A stretch of DNA of 64,000 nt from a bacterium (lineage in GTDB: Bacteria; Desulfobacterota; Binatia; HRBIN30; CADEER01): contig JAUIGL010000001.1 in the NCBI GenBank assembly GCA_030430165.1, positions 124,001 to 188,000 on the forward strand. The letters are read 5' to 3'. The notes beneath the pieces are model-generated. The model was not told the origin of the DNA, did not search any database, and saw only the letters and a program-made list of their open reading frames with translations. Made by a program: the position numbers and the translations under genes. This document shows positions 51,851 through 60,730 of the stretch, in pieces. Each line of letters starts with the position of its first letter. Positions within the stretch are counted from its first letter, which is position 1.

Positions 51851-54607
51851 TTACCAGGTGACCCACTCGGCGTCGGGGTACGCTGGAATCTCGTCGTCGG
51901 GATCCGCGCCATCCGCTCCCGTGAGCTCCCAGCAGTGCTGTGGGGCTCCCGGACTGGTCGGCCTCGTCGCAATCCGGAACGGCTGTACGATGTGGCGAAA
52001 GATGTCGCACATGGCGTCCCACTGGCGACAAGAAACTGCGCCCGGGTCTCCGATGCAGTTGTGGTAGTCCGGATCCTCGGAGGCTGATTCGGGCCGCAAG
52101 ACGGCGCCGCCGCACTTGGCGCCGACGCCGGCAATGGAGTGGTCGCAGGAGAAGAGGCTGTTCTTCGACGCATCGCTGCCGTCGAATCCCGCCTGGCCGA
52201 CGATCTGATTGTGCGAATCGAGAATTCGATCGATGACCTCGGCGAGACACTCGTTGTCGAAGTCTGGGTCGTCGGCTTCGCACTCTCCGTCTCCACAAAA
52301 CCCGGGCCCCTTGTCGGAGCACGGCAGCCCGTCGTTCGCGCCGCCGTTGCAGCGGACACGGTGCTGCAGCAAGGGGACGAGGACCTGATCGTGGAACCCC
52401 TTGTGGACGATATTGTTGAAGCGGACGCAGAGGTCGCTTACCTGAGCATTGGCTGGACCGGCCGAAGTCTCGTGGTCGCTCACGCAGCGGGGTCCCAAGG
52501 CACTGTCGTCGCAGATCGTTCCTGTCGCTTCGCAGTTGTTCTCGAGGTCGGCGTAGAGCGGGGCCTCGAAGTCCTGCCCGCCCGGCGCGCCGTTGTCGCC
52601 GGGTTCCCCGTCCTCCTCGTATAAGCATGCGCTCTCGCACGAAGTTCCCTCCGCATGCGCCCCGCAACAGTTGATCGTCACGCACGGCCATCCGTCTCGC
52701 GGGCCGCCGGCGCAGGTCTGGCACTCGTCGTGTTTCTTGCAGATCTTTCCTTCGCGAGGGCCGCTGTCGCAACGCATCACCGCGTTCTCCGCATCTTGCC
52801 ACACGAACGAATCCGGCGGTCCGTCAATGCAAGCATCCAGTCGCTGCACCATCGCGTAGAGGTCGGCTTGATTGCAGTCGTTCTGGTACGGCAGCTTGTA
52901 GTTGCAGTGGCCGATGCCGGCTTGGAGCGAACGACAGTCGCCCGACTGGTGATTGTAGCGGACCATCCTGACGTCGAGCGGATCGTGGTAGGCGACGGGC
53001 TCTCCGACCGGCGGCGCCGTCAGTGTCGTCACGTATTCGGTTTGCGCGCCCGTGCAGCTGTCGGCGTCCGCGTCCCGCGGCGCGAAGAACAACCCGCCGT
53101 AGCCGACGTCGTTCTCGGCCGGCGGTTCGCTGAACGCGAGTGGGTCGGCGGCCGGAGTCGGTCCGGGGTACAGCCACGAGTCGATCGCGGCGTCGCCGCT
53201 CTCGAACACGAGTCGCGCAACTGCGTTGCGGCTGAAGCTGCGGAAGTTGCCGGTCAGCTTGCCCGCCAATTCGGGGGCAGTGCTCCCTTCGCGTACACAC
53301 CGGAAAGACCAGAGGCCGAGGTGCTGGTGCGACGGTGTCGGAGTGTGCGTTCCCGCGCCCCGGCAAGTCCGCCCCAGGCAGCTGAGGCCGGACGGGCAAT
53401 CGCCGTCGACGTCGCAGCGGATCGGTGTCGCCGTGGGGGTCGGGGTGAACGTCGCCGTCGGGCTGTTGGTTGGCGTGCCCGGGATGTCGGTCGGATACGG
53501 CGAAGGGGGCGGGCCAGGGAGCGAGCCGGATGCCTTGAACCTGCCGTTGGCTCTCGGCTGGAGGTCGTCCATCGTCGCCGACAGGCAAATCCCGTCGCTC
53601 GCGCGAAACTGCATGGTCAGCAGAGGGGGGCCTTGCCCGAGCCATTCGGCGAGGTCGGTTTGTGCCAGATCTCCATCGACCTTGACGATGACCTTCGACC
53701 GGCCGGTGTCGCCTCCTTTGTAGATGACCTTCGTGATTCCCGCAGCGTTGCCATCGCGAAACGAATAGCGATAGCCCCTGCCGTCGGGTGGGGGCCGTCC
53801 GATCGACCGCCAACAAGGCGTTCCGCCGCAGAGTGCGCCGCCGGCCTCCGCTGCGGCGACGATGCGCTCGTTTTCGATGAAGCGGCCTCGTCCATCGTAG
53901 AAGCACAGCGCGTAGCTGGTTGCGCCGCTGATCGGGTCGCCGAGGTCCACCTGAGTCAGCCGCGGCCCTCTCATCAGCTTGGCGATCAGCTTGTCGCTCC
54001 GATCCGGGTCCGACTTCGAACGCACGAACGCTTTGGCGAACCCGGTTTGGCACGTGTCGTCCAACAACGCCGGGCAGCCCACCCTGTTCCAGGTAGCGGT
54101 CGGTGTCGACGACGAAGTCGAAGTCGGCGTCGCGGTCGCGGTTTCTGAAGGAGTAGCCGTAGGGGTCGAGGTCTCGCCGGAGGTTGCCGTTGCCGAGGCG
54201 GTGGCCGTCGATGTCGCGGTCGGGGTCGAGGTTTCCCCAGAAGTCGTCGCCGCCGAGGCGGTGGCCGTCGATGTCGCGGTCGGGGTCGAGGTCTCCCCGG
54301 AAGTCGTCGCCGCCGAAGCGGTGGCTGTCGATGTCGCGGTCGCCGTCGCCGATGGGGGCGAGGTTGCGGTGGCCGTTTCTGTTGCGGTCGCGGTCGATGT
54401 CGCAGTCTGCGAAGCGGTCGCGGTCGGCGAAGCCGACTCCACTTGCGTCGCGGTTGGGCTCGCCGTTGCGGCGAGCCCCACGTCTGCCACCGCGATCATC
54501 CGCATCGACAGGACGAGCCATGCGAATGACGAGGTCGACGGCACGCGACCACGCCACGATGAACCAACTCCACTTCCTTCGCCCGACTCTGTACCGGCCA
54601 CCCGCAT
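51851..54607 (-). CDS. Large exported Cys-rich protein with Thr/Ala/Ser repeat linker
   Basis: 918 residues from ATG 54607, signal-like segment FAWLVLSMRMIAVADVGLAA. Residues about 48-175 are low-complexity Thr/Ala/Ser, with three copies of a 20-residue repeat (TATSTATASAATTSGETSTP and variants). A domain shared with the protein at 28210 follows (VGCPALLDDTCQTG ... SYALCFYDGRGR ... GTPCWRSIGRPP ... ICLSATMDD). After a second Pro/Thr linker comes RCDVDGDCPSGLSCLGRTC, then a roughly 500-residue Cys-rich region with CDSGPREGKICKKHDECQTC and HSIAGVGAKCGG. There is an even-looking number of cysteines, so it is probably secreted and disulfide-bonded. Phospholipase A2-like or other function was not recognised. 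Confidence 0.65.
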   Translation of the reverse strand: MRVAGTESGEGSGVGSSWRGRVPSTSSFAWLVLSMRMIAVADVGLAATASPTATQVESASPTATASQTATSTATATETATATSPPSATATATSTATASAATTSGETSTPTATSTATASAATTSGETSTPTATSTATASATATSGETSTPTATPSETATATPTSTSSSTPTATWNRVGCPALLDDTCQTGFAKAFVRSKSDPDRSDKLIAKLMRGPRLTQVDLGDPISGATSYALCFYDGRGRFIENERIVAAAEAGGALCGGTPCWRSIGRPPPDGRGYRYSFRDGNAAGITKVIYKGGDTGRSKVIVKVDGDLAQTDLAEWLGQGPPLLTMQFRASDGICLSATMDDLQPRANGRFKASGSLPGPPPSPYPTDIPGTPTNSPTATFTPTPTATPIRCDVDGDCPSGLSCLGRTCRGAGTHTPTPSHQHLGLWSFRCVREGSTAPELAGKLTGNFRSFSRNAVARLVFESGDAAIDSWLYPGPTPAADPLAFSEPPAENDVGYGGLFFAPRDADADSCTGAQTEYVTTLTAPPVGEPVAYHDPLDVRMVRYNHQSGDCRSLQAGIGHCNYKLPYQNDCNQADLYAMVQRLDACIDGPPDSFVWQDAENAVMRCDSGPREGKICKKHDECQTCAGGPRDGWPCVTINCCGAHAEGTSCESACLYEEDGEPGDNGAPGGQDFEAPLYADLENNCEATGTICDDSALGPRCVSDHETSAGPANAQVSDLCVRFNNIVHKGFHDQVLVPLLQHRVRCNGGANDGLPCSDKGPGFCGDGECEADDPDFDNECLAEVIDRILDSHNQIVGQAGFDGSDASKNSLFSCDHSIAGVGAKCGGAVLRPESASEDPDYHNCIGDPGAVSCRQWDAMCDIFRHIVQPFRIATRPTSPGAPQHCWELTGADGADPDDEIPAYPDAEWVTW
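54162..54341 (-). repeat. 60-bp coding tandem repeat, three copies
   Basis: Units start at 54162, 54222 and 54282, each beginning GGGGTCGAGG on the plus strand. Copies 2 and 3 differ at only a few bases. They encode a 20-residue Thr/Ala/Ser block in the linker of the large exported protein. Such repeats vary in number between strains. Confidence 0.85.
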
Positions 54608-54791
54608 CGCTCCGCCCCTCTGGGAATAGGAGAGGTGTACCGGGCAGTGTTCGCTCGAGTCTATTTCGGAACTCTACTGATGAGGGGATCTCGATCAGTA
54701 TCTTCTTGTGCTCCTCTACAAACTTTCCCTGCCGTCGGCTCGCGATTCTACGTACGACGAGCCGTGCGGGCTGGGGAACTTGCGTCGCTGG

Positions 54792-55676
54792 TCAGTCGAT
54801 GAGCTTCGGGTCCAACGCGTCGCGCAACGCGTCTCCGGCGACGTTGAGAGCGTAGATGATCGCGAACATCGCGAAGGTCACGCCGGCGAGCGGCCACCAG
54901 ATCCCCTGGGCCAGTTCCCCGGTTGCGTCCTGAATCATCGTGCCCCAGCTGTCGCCGTCCTGAATTCCGACCCCGAGGAAGGTGAGGATCACCTCGGACT
55001 TGATCGCGCCGAGAATCATCAGGGAGGCGGTGACGATCGGCAGGTGCAGCACGTTCGGCAGAATGTGCCGGAAGATGATTCGCCCATCGCCGGCACCGAG
55101 GAGGCGCGCGGCGAGCACGTACTCGCGATTCTTGTGCTTCAGGACTTCGCCGCGGATGAGACGGCAAAGACCCACCCACCCGACCAGGCCGAGGGCGAGA
55201 CACACCGACACCAGACCCTTTCCCAGCACGTAGGAGATGCCGATGATCAACAGAATCGAGGGCACCGAGGTGATGACCGAGTACAGCCACACGACTAGCG
55301 CATCGATCTTGCCGCCGTAGTAGCCGGCGACCGCACCGAGTCCGACGCCGATCGGAATCGAGATCGCAGCGACGACGAGGCCGATCGTCATCGCCGTGCG
55401 CGTGCCCACCAGCACCTTGTAGAGAACCGATCGCCCGAAGATGTCGGTGCCGAGCAGCTTGGCGAAGGACCAGGACGGCGGCTCGTACGATTCGCCGACG
55501 CGTTCCTGAAAGTCGGGGAGCAGCCCGGCGTAGCCGAGCACGGCGATGAGAATGTAGATACCGATCACCGCGAAGGACAGCAGGACGAATCTACGGCGCC
55601 GCAGAATGCCCATGGCCCGCGCCCCGAGGCTCTGTCCGACGACCGGCTGCTGCACGGGAGGAGCGGCAGCGCTCAT
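54792..55676 (-). CDS. dppC-like: ABC transporter permease, DppC/OppC type
   Basis: 294 residues from ATG 55676 (overlaps the DppB stop). About six TM helices; the permease core includes LLGTDIFGRSVLYKVLVGTRTAM (the conserved GTDxxGRD-like entry of DppC). The EAA loop region reads REYVLAARLLGAGDGRIIFRHILPN, and SEVILTFLGVGIQDGDSWGTMI is typical of the C-terminal part. It pairs with DppB to form the membrane channel of a peptide/nickel/opine-type importer. It is the last gene of the operon. Confidence 0.92.
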   Translation of the reverse strand: MSAAAPPVQQPVVGQSLGARAMGILRRRRFVLLSFAVIGIYILIAVLGYAGLLPDFQERVGESYEPPSWSFAKLLGTDIFGRSVLYKVLVGTRTAMTIGLVVAAISIPIGVGLGAVAGYYGGKIDALVVWLYSVITSVPSILLIIGISYVLGKGLVSVCLALGLVGWVGLCRLIRGEVLKHKNREYVLAARLLGAGDGRIIFRHILPNVLHLPIVTASLMILGAIKSEVILTFLGVGIQDGDSWGTMIQDATGELAQGIWWPLAGVTFAMFAIIYALNVAGDALRDALDPKLID

Positions 55677-56605
55677 GAGAGCTTCACCCGCGGGTCGACG
55701 TAGGCGTAGAGCACGTCGGTGAGAAGGTTGAACAGCGAGTACGCGATCGCGATCAGCACCGTCAGGCTCATCAATATCGGCCGGTCCCCCGTGTTCACGG
55801 CGTTGATCAAGGTGTCGCCAATCCCCGGGATGCTGAAGAACCGCTCCATCAGGAAGGCGCCGAGAATCAAGAACGGTACCGACGTCACCCAGTGGGTCAG
55901 CACCGGTATCATCGCGTTCTTCAGGATGTGGCGGAACAGGACCGAACCCTCGCCGGCCCCCTTGGCGAACGCCGTGCGCACGTAGTCGGCCCGCGTCTCG
56001 TCGAGGAAGACCGTGCGCAACACTCGGATGTCGGGCCCGGCCGACACCACGACGATGATGATCCAAGGCAGTACGAGGTAGGGCAGGGCGTCGACCCCGC
56101 GCTCGTAGCCACTGATCGGGAACCAGTCGAGCTCGAAGGCGAAGACGTACTGGAAGGCGATGATGTAGACGAGATAGGAGACGCTCATCGAGCCGACGAA
56201 GAGAACGGTCGATGCCTGGTCGAGCCAGCTGCCGCGGAAGTAGGCGATCAACAGCGCGATCGAGATGTTGAGGATGATCCCGAGCAGGAACGGCGGCACG
56301 GTCAGGGACAGGGACACCAGGGCGCCGCGGCGGAAGATCTCGGAGAGGCTTTCGCCGGTGTTGTACGACTCGCCGAAGTCGAAGGTGACGATCTGCCGCA
56401 GGAAGTCGACGAACTGCAGCGGCAGGGGCTTGTCCAATCCCCACTTGCGCTCGAGATCTGCGATCGCCTCGGCCGTAGCGTGAGGCCCGAGAGCGTTGCG
56501 CACCGGGTCCTCGCCGACACTCGAGAACAGGGCGAATACCAGCAACGCAACCCCGAAGACGATCGGAATCATGTACAGCAATCGCCTGACGACGTATGCG
56601 ATCAC
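55673..56605 (-). CDS. dppB-like: ABC transporter permease, DppB/OppB type
   Basis: 310 residues from a GTG start (VIAYVVRRLLYMIPIVFGVALLVF). The N-terminal helix and the long periplasmic loop DLERKWGLDKPLPLQFVDFLRQ match DppB. The EAA loop is RADYVRTAFAKGAGEGSVLFRHILKNAMIPVL and the end is LINAVNTGDRPILMSLTVLIAI. With DppC it makes the channel. Overlaps the DppC start by 4 bases. Confidence 0.93.
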   Translation of the reverse strand: MIAYVVRRLLYMIPIVFGVALLVFALFSSVGEDPVRNALGPHATAEAIADLERKWGLDKPLPLQFVDFLRQIVTFDFGESYNTGESLSEIFRRGALVSLSLTVPPFLLGIILNISIALLIAYFRGSWLDQASTVLFVGSMSVSYLVYIIAFQYVFAFELDWFPISGYERGVDALPYLVLPWIIIVVVSAGPDIRVLRTVFLDETRADYVRTAFAKGAGEGSVLFRHILKNAMIPVLTHWVTSVPFLILGAFLMERFFSIPGIGDTLINAVNTGDRPILMSLTVLIAIAYSLFNLLTDVLYAYVDPRVKLS

Positions 56606-56644
56606 GACCGGCGGGCTCCTCTGCTCATACGAAATCTGCGCCCA

Positions 56645-58516
56645 TCAGCGTTCATCTGCGGCTTCTCTTTCTGACTCGACACCCTCATCCGCGGCCAGGC
56701 GGATGTCGAGGTCGACGTACTTGAACGGCGCGTCGACCATCATGTTGGCGGAGAAGTTCTCCAGCCGCTTCTGGTAGATGGCGAACGAGATCGAATTGTA
56801 GCGCAGGATGACCGGAACCCGATCGCGCAGGATCTCCGACATCCGCTCGAAAATCGCGAAGCGGGCGGGGCCGTTCGTCATGAACCGGCTCTGTAGATAG
56901 AGCCGGTCGTACTCGGGGTCGGCGAAAGCCGAGATGTTCGGTCCGGGAGGTCCGTTCTTGCCGAACAGCAGCTGATAGAAGTTCTCGGCATCGGGATAGT
57001 CGGCGTACCACCCCGACGAGCCGACCTGGAAGTTCCCCGATTCGATTCGCTGCAGGTACGCTGAGAAGGTGTGAAAGCGTCCGATCGCCTTGATGCCGAC
57101 CGCCGCGAGCTTGTAGCGCATGAATTCGAATCCCTGGCGCGTTTCCTTGGTCGTGCTGCGATAGTCGAAGCGGATCGCCGGCAGACCCTCGCCTCCTGGA
57201 AATCCGGCCTCGACGAGCTTCTGCTTCGCTCTCTCCGGGTTGTGTTCGTAGTAGTCGGCGCCGATGTCACGCTGGCTGCCGGCGATCGGCAGCGGCACCA
57301 CGGTCTTCAGGGGCGCGGCGCGGCCGTTCAGCATGATCTCGATGTACTCTTCGACATCGAGCGCGTATGCGATCGCCTGCCGCAGCGCGACGTTCTCCCC
57401 GACCAGCGGATCGTTCATGTTGAACGCGATGTACTCGGTGGCAAGGGATTCGGCGGTGATCAGCTCAAACTGCTCGGCGTAGGGCGATCGGAGGCGGAAC
57501 TCTCCGTCTTTCCGGTCGACCATCTTGATGAAGTTGTCGCGGTCGACCGTGTGCAGGTCGAGCTCCCCCTTGCGGAAGCGCAGCATCGCCGGCTGCGATT
57601 CCTCGATCAGCGGCAGATGCACCTCGTCGACCAGTGGCAGGCGGGCTCCAGCGTCCTCGAGGAAACCGCGCTCGCGGTCGCCAGCCATCCCTCGATCCGG
57701 GTAGCGCCCGTGGTAGCGCGGGTACTTGGCCAGCACGACGCGACCGCGCCGATCGTTGCGGTGCATCGTGAAGGGGCCGGTCCCGACCGGATGCCGCGCG
57801 AAGTCTTCGCCGTAGGCCTCGACGACTTCGCGCGCCACGATCGACATCGGCGTCGCCGCCAGCGGGTAGAGGGCGAGCGGATTCTCACGCGTCAGGCGCA
57901 GCTTCAGCCGGTAGTCGCCGTCGCGCTGCAGACCTTCGACGTCGTGCGCATCGTAGTCCATCCCAGGGCCGTGTTGCCGCGTTGCATCGCGGAACGCGTC
58001 CAGCCCGACGATGACGTTCTGGATCAAGATGTAGCTCTTCACGTTCACGTTGACGTCGGCGAAGCGCTTGATCGAGTAGATCACGTCGTCGATGGTCAAC
58101 TCGCGGCCTACACCCCCCGGGAAAGCCGGATCGTCGTGAAAGCGCACGCCGCGTCGCAGAGTGAGGAGATAGGTGGTGCCGTCTTCCGAGAGCTGCGGCA
58201 TCTCGGCGAGGAGATTCGGGACCAGTTCGTAGGGCCGCTGCAGGTAGTGGTACTCGAGCAGCGTGTCGTAGATGTTGCCGACGATCTGGGCGGAAGCCGA
58301 GTCGAACTGCCCGGCCGGATCCAGCGACTTGTACTCGGCGCGCCTGGCCACCCTCAGGATCTTGCGCCCTCCGTCCTCGATTGCCGGGTTGCGAGGCTCG
58401 CCCGAGCCCATGCATCCGAGCGCGATCGTGACCAGCAGGGCCGGCAACAGCCGCGCCGCGCCACTGCCGAGCTCTGGCCTCGGGGAGGGGAGAGTCCGAG
58501 TGCGCACCGTGTCCAT
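56645..58516 (-). CDS. dppA-like: ABC transporter substrate-binding lipoprotein, family 5
   Basis: 623 residues. A basic/Pro-rich N-terminus precedes LLPALLVTIALGC, a plausible lipobox. The SBP_bac_5 fold reads RRAEYKSLDPAGQFDS, YDTLLEYHYLQRPYELVPNLLAEMP and the ligand-site phrase DGTTYLLTLRRGVRFHDDPAFPGG. Then come HPVGTGPFTMHRND and YIAFNMNDPLVGENVALRQAIAYA. It delivers peptides or similar solutes to the DppBC channel. It is longer than E. coli DppA (about 535 residues) because of extra segments around the HxxGTG region. It starts 3 bases after the ATPase stop. Confidence 0.92.
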   Translation of the reverse strand: MDTVRTRTLPSPRPELGSGAARLLPALLVTIALGCMGSGEPRNPAIEDGGRKILRVARRAEYKSLDPAGQFDSASAQIVGNIYDTLLEYHYLQRPYELVPNLLAEMPQLSEDGTTYLLTLRRGVRFHDDPAFPGGVGRELTIDDVIYSIKRFADVNVNVKSYILIQNVIVGLDAFRDATRQHGPGMDYDAHDVEGLQRDGDYRLKLRLTRENPLALYPLAATPMSIVAREVVEAYGEDFARHPVGTGPFTMHRNDRRGRVVLAKYPRYHGRYPDRGMAGDRERGFLEDAGARLPLVDEVHLPLIEESQPAMLRFRKGELDLHTVDRDNFIKMVDRKDGEFRLRSPYAEQFELITAESLATEYIAFNMNDPLVGENVALRQAIAYALDVEEYIEIMLNGRAAPLKTVVPLPIAGSQRDIGADYYEHNPERAKQKLVEAGFPGGEGLPAIRFDYRSTTKETRQGFEFMRYKLAAVGIKAIGRFHTFSAYLQRIESGNFQVGSSGWYADYPDAENFYQLLFGKNGPPGPNISAFADPEYDRLYLQSRFMTNGPARFAIFERMSEILRDRVPVILRYNSISFAIYQKRLENFSANMMVDAPFKYVDLDIRLAADEGVESEREAADER

Positions 58517-58519
58517 CGC

Positions 58520-59503
58520 CTAGTCGATTTCCTCTGCCAGGTGGCAGGCGACCAGGTGGCTCGGGTCGCCATCGAAGGGGCGCAGCTCGGGAACCTCGAC
58601 ACGGCAGACATCCTGGGCGAATCGGCATCGGGTGTGGAAGACGCATCCCGGCGGCGGATTCTTCGGGCTCGGCAGGTCGCCTTCTAGCCGTTCGCGTTCG
58701 CCACCGGCGCGCTGTGGTTCGAGGCGCGGCACGGCCGAGAGCAGGGCGCGCGTGTACGGATGCGCCGGGCGCTCGTAGAGCTGCCCCGAAGCCGCGAGCT
58801 CGACCAGATGCCCGAGGTACATGACGCCGATCCGGTCGGCGATGTACTTCACCACAGTCAGGTCGTGCGAGATGAAAATGTAGGTGAGCGACAGTCGTTC
58901 CTGCAGCTCGCGCATCAGGTTGATGACCTGAGACTGAACCGACACGTCGAGCGCCGAGACCGGTTCGTCTGCCACCACCAGGCGCGGCTCGAGCACGAGA
59001 GCGCGAGCGATGCCGATGCGTTGTCGCTGGCCGCCGCTGAACTCGTGCGGGAACTTGTGCAGATCATCGGTGCGCAGGCCGACCAGCTCGACCAGCTCGC
59101 GAACCTTGCTCCGACGTTCCTCGCTGCTTCCCATTCCGTGAATCGCCAGCGGCTCTTCGAGGCAACGCTGGACGGACATCCGCGGGTTCAGCGAGCCGTA
59201 CGGATCCTGGAAGACCATTTGCATCTCGCGATGCAGTTGCTTCAGCTCCTCGGTCGACAGGTGGGAGATCTCGTGACCGCGGAAGCGAATCGTGCCCGCC
59301 GTCGGTTCGTAGAGCCGCACGATCGCTCGACCGAGCGTCGTCTTGCCGCAACCCGATTCACCGACGATCCCCAGTGTCTCGCCCTCGTCGAGCGTGAAGG
59401 TGACGCCGCTGACCGCGTACACGGCGCCGACCCGGCGGCGCAGGACGCCCCCGGTGATCGGGAAGTGCATGTCGAGCGACTCGACCTCGAGTAGCTTCGT
59501 CAC
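58520..59503 (-). CDS. dppF-like: ABC transporter ATPase, DppF/OppF type
   Basis: 327 residues from GTG 59503, which overlaps the upstream stop (GTGA); an upstream ATG at 59533 is also in frame. Walker A GESGCGKTTLGR, Q-loop QMVFQDPYGSLNPRM, signature FSGGQRQRIGIARAL, Walker B LVVADEPVSALD and H-loop ISHDLTVV are all intact. The C-terminal CVFHTRCRFAQDVC is the oligopeptide/dipeptide C-terminal domain, which often binds an Fe-S cluster through its cysteines. It powers import with the DppD-type ATPase. Confidence 0.95.
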   Translation of the reverse strand: MTKLLEVESLDMHFPITGGVLRRRVGAVYAVSGVTFTLDEGETLGIVGESGCGKTTLGRAIVRLYEPTAGTIRFRGHEISHLSTEELKQLHREMQMVFQDPYGSLNPRMSVQRCLEEPLAIHGMGSSEERRSKVRELVELVGLRTDDLHKFPHEFSGGQRQRIGIARALVLEPRLVVADEPVSALDVSVQSQVINLMRELQERLSLTYIFISHDLTVVKYIADRIGVMYLGHLVELAASGQLYERPAHPYTRALLSAVPRLEPQRAGGERERLEGDLPSPKNPPPGCVFHTRCRFAQDVCRVEVPELRPFDGDPSHLVACHLAEEID

Positions 59504-60501
59504 CCGCCGATCCTCCCGGCCACCAGATGACACGCCGCCTCGTGCCGCGAGCCTTCGTTGCGCGTCGGCACTGGTTCGATTGGCGGCGTTTGCTGGCGGC
59601 AGAGCTCCTCGACCCGCGGGCAGCGCGCGTTGAAGCGGCAGGCGGCGGGCATGTTGCCGAGACTCGGCACCACCCCCTTGATCGTCGCCAGCGGTTGAGA
59701 TCGGTCGCTGTCGAGGCGTGGCACCGAGGCTAGTAGCCCGCGCGTGTAGGGATGCTGTGGGTCGGCGAATACCTCGGCGACGCTACCGCGTTCGGCGATT
59801 CTTCCCGCGTACATGATGGCGACGTCGTGCGCGCTCTCGGCGACCACCCCGAGGTCGTGGGTGATCAGCAAGATCGAGGTGCCGCGTTCGCGCTGCAGCG
59901 CCACCATCAGGTCGAGAATTTGCGCCTGGATGGTGACGTCGAGCGCGGTCGTCGGCTCGTCTGCGATCAACAGCTCGGGTTCGCAGGCGATCGCCATCGC
60001 GATCATCGCCCGCTGCAACATTCCGCCCGAGAACTGAAACGGATACTCCCCGGCCCGCCGCGGCGCGTCCGGGATCCCGACTTTGCCGAGGATGTCGACC
60101 GCGGCGCGATTCGCCTCCCCGCGTGACAGTGAGCGGTGAATGCGAAACACCTCGGCGATCTGCTCGCCGACGGTGAACACGGGATTCATCGCCGTCATCG
60201 GCTCCTGAAAGATCATCGAGATTCGGTTGCCGCGCACCGCTCGCATCTGCGCCGCCGACAAGTCGAGCAGATTCGTTCCGTCGAGCGTGATCGAGCCGCC
60301 GTCGATCGAGCCGACCTCGTCGAGCAGCCGCATGATCGACAGCGCGGTAACGCTCTTGCCGCAGCCCGACTCTCCAACCAGGGCGAGAGTCCGCCCGCGT
60401 TCGATCTCGAGGCTGATTCCATCGACCGCGCGCAGCACCCCGCGCTCGCTGCGGAACGAGGTGACGAGGTCGCGGATTTCGAGGAGTGGCGCCGTGCTCA
60501 T
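59500..60501 (-). CDS. dppD-like: ABC transporter ATPase, DppD/OppD type
   Basis: 333 residues. Walker [15 protein letters not shown]-loop [14 protein letters not shown], signature [15 protein letters not shown], Walker [13 protein letters not shown] and H-loop ITHDLGVV are intact. The C-terminal [14 protein letters not shown] is the family's Cys-containing domain. It is the first gene of the five-gene importer operon (DppD, DppF, DppA, DppB, DppC order), divergent from the flavin monooxygenase across 229 bp that holds a FadR-type palindrome. Confidence 0.95.
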   Translation of the reverse strand: MSTAPLLEIRDLVTSFRSERGVLRAVDGISLEIERGRTLALVGESGCGKSVTALSIMRLLDEVGSIDGGSITLDGTNLLDLSAAQMRAVRGNRISMIFQEPMTAMNPVFTVGEQIAEVFRIHRSLSRGEANRAAVDILGKVGIPDAPRRAGEYPFQFSGGMLQRAMIAMAIACEPELLIADEPTTALDVTIQAQILDLMVALQRERGTSILLITHDLGVVAESAHDVAIMYAGRIAERGSVAEVFADPQHPYTRGLLASVPRLDSDRSQPLATIKGVVPSLGNMPAACRFNARCPRVEELCRQQTPPIEPVPTRNEGSRHEAACHLVAGRIGG

Positions 60502-60674
60502 GGATTTCAGGACGAGATGCGGCCTCCACTACTACTGATGGTAAAAGCCCAAAGCGAGGAGGATCCGTAGCGGATGGTGGTGTAGTGAGAGGAATGGCGG
60601 CCTAGCAGCTCGATTCCGGGGGCTAAGCGGGCGGTTTTCGGGCGAAAGTAACGAATGGGCGCCCACTTGCTGCG

Positions 60675-60687
60675 CTGGTCAGACCAG
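60675..60687. promoter_or_regulatory. FadR-type operator CTGGTCAGACCAG
   Basis: Perfect 13-bp palindrome in the divergent region between the ABC operon and the monooxygenase, 44 bases before ATG 60731. It fits the TGGTC-N-GACCA core bound by FadR-subfamily GntR regulators. Related sites lie at 62405-62417 (CCGGTCAGACCCG) and 62588-62600 (CTGGTCAGACCAC). Confidence 0.65.
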
Positions 60688-60730
60688 CCCGGGGGTTGAG
60701 TTCGGCGACGGGCGGTGCGCAGGAGAAGGG

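Noticed and set aside
52655-54148. 497-codon plus-strand frame opposite the large Cys-rich protein
   Set aside because: Arg/Val-rich with no motif; the minus-strand frame has a signal sequence, a domain shared with 28210 and organised linkers.
54162-54341. Possible CRISPR-like array
   Set aside because: 60-bp units are contiguous with no spacers and keep a protein reading frame.
57071-58687. 538-codon plus-strand frame opposite the family-5 binding protein
   Set aside because: Antisense shadow; the minus-strand gene has clear SBP motifs.
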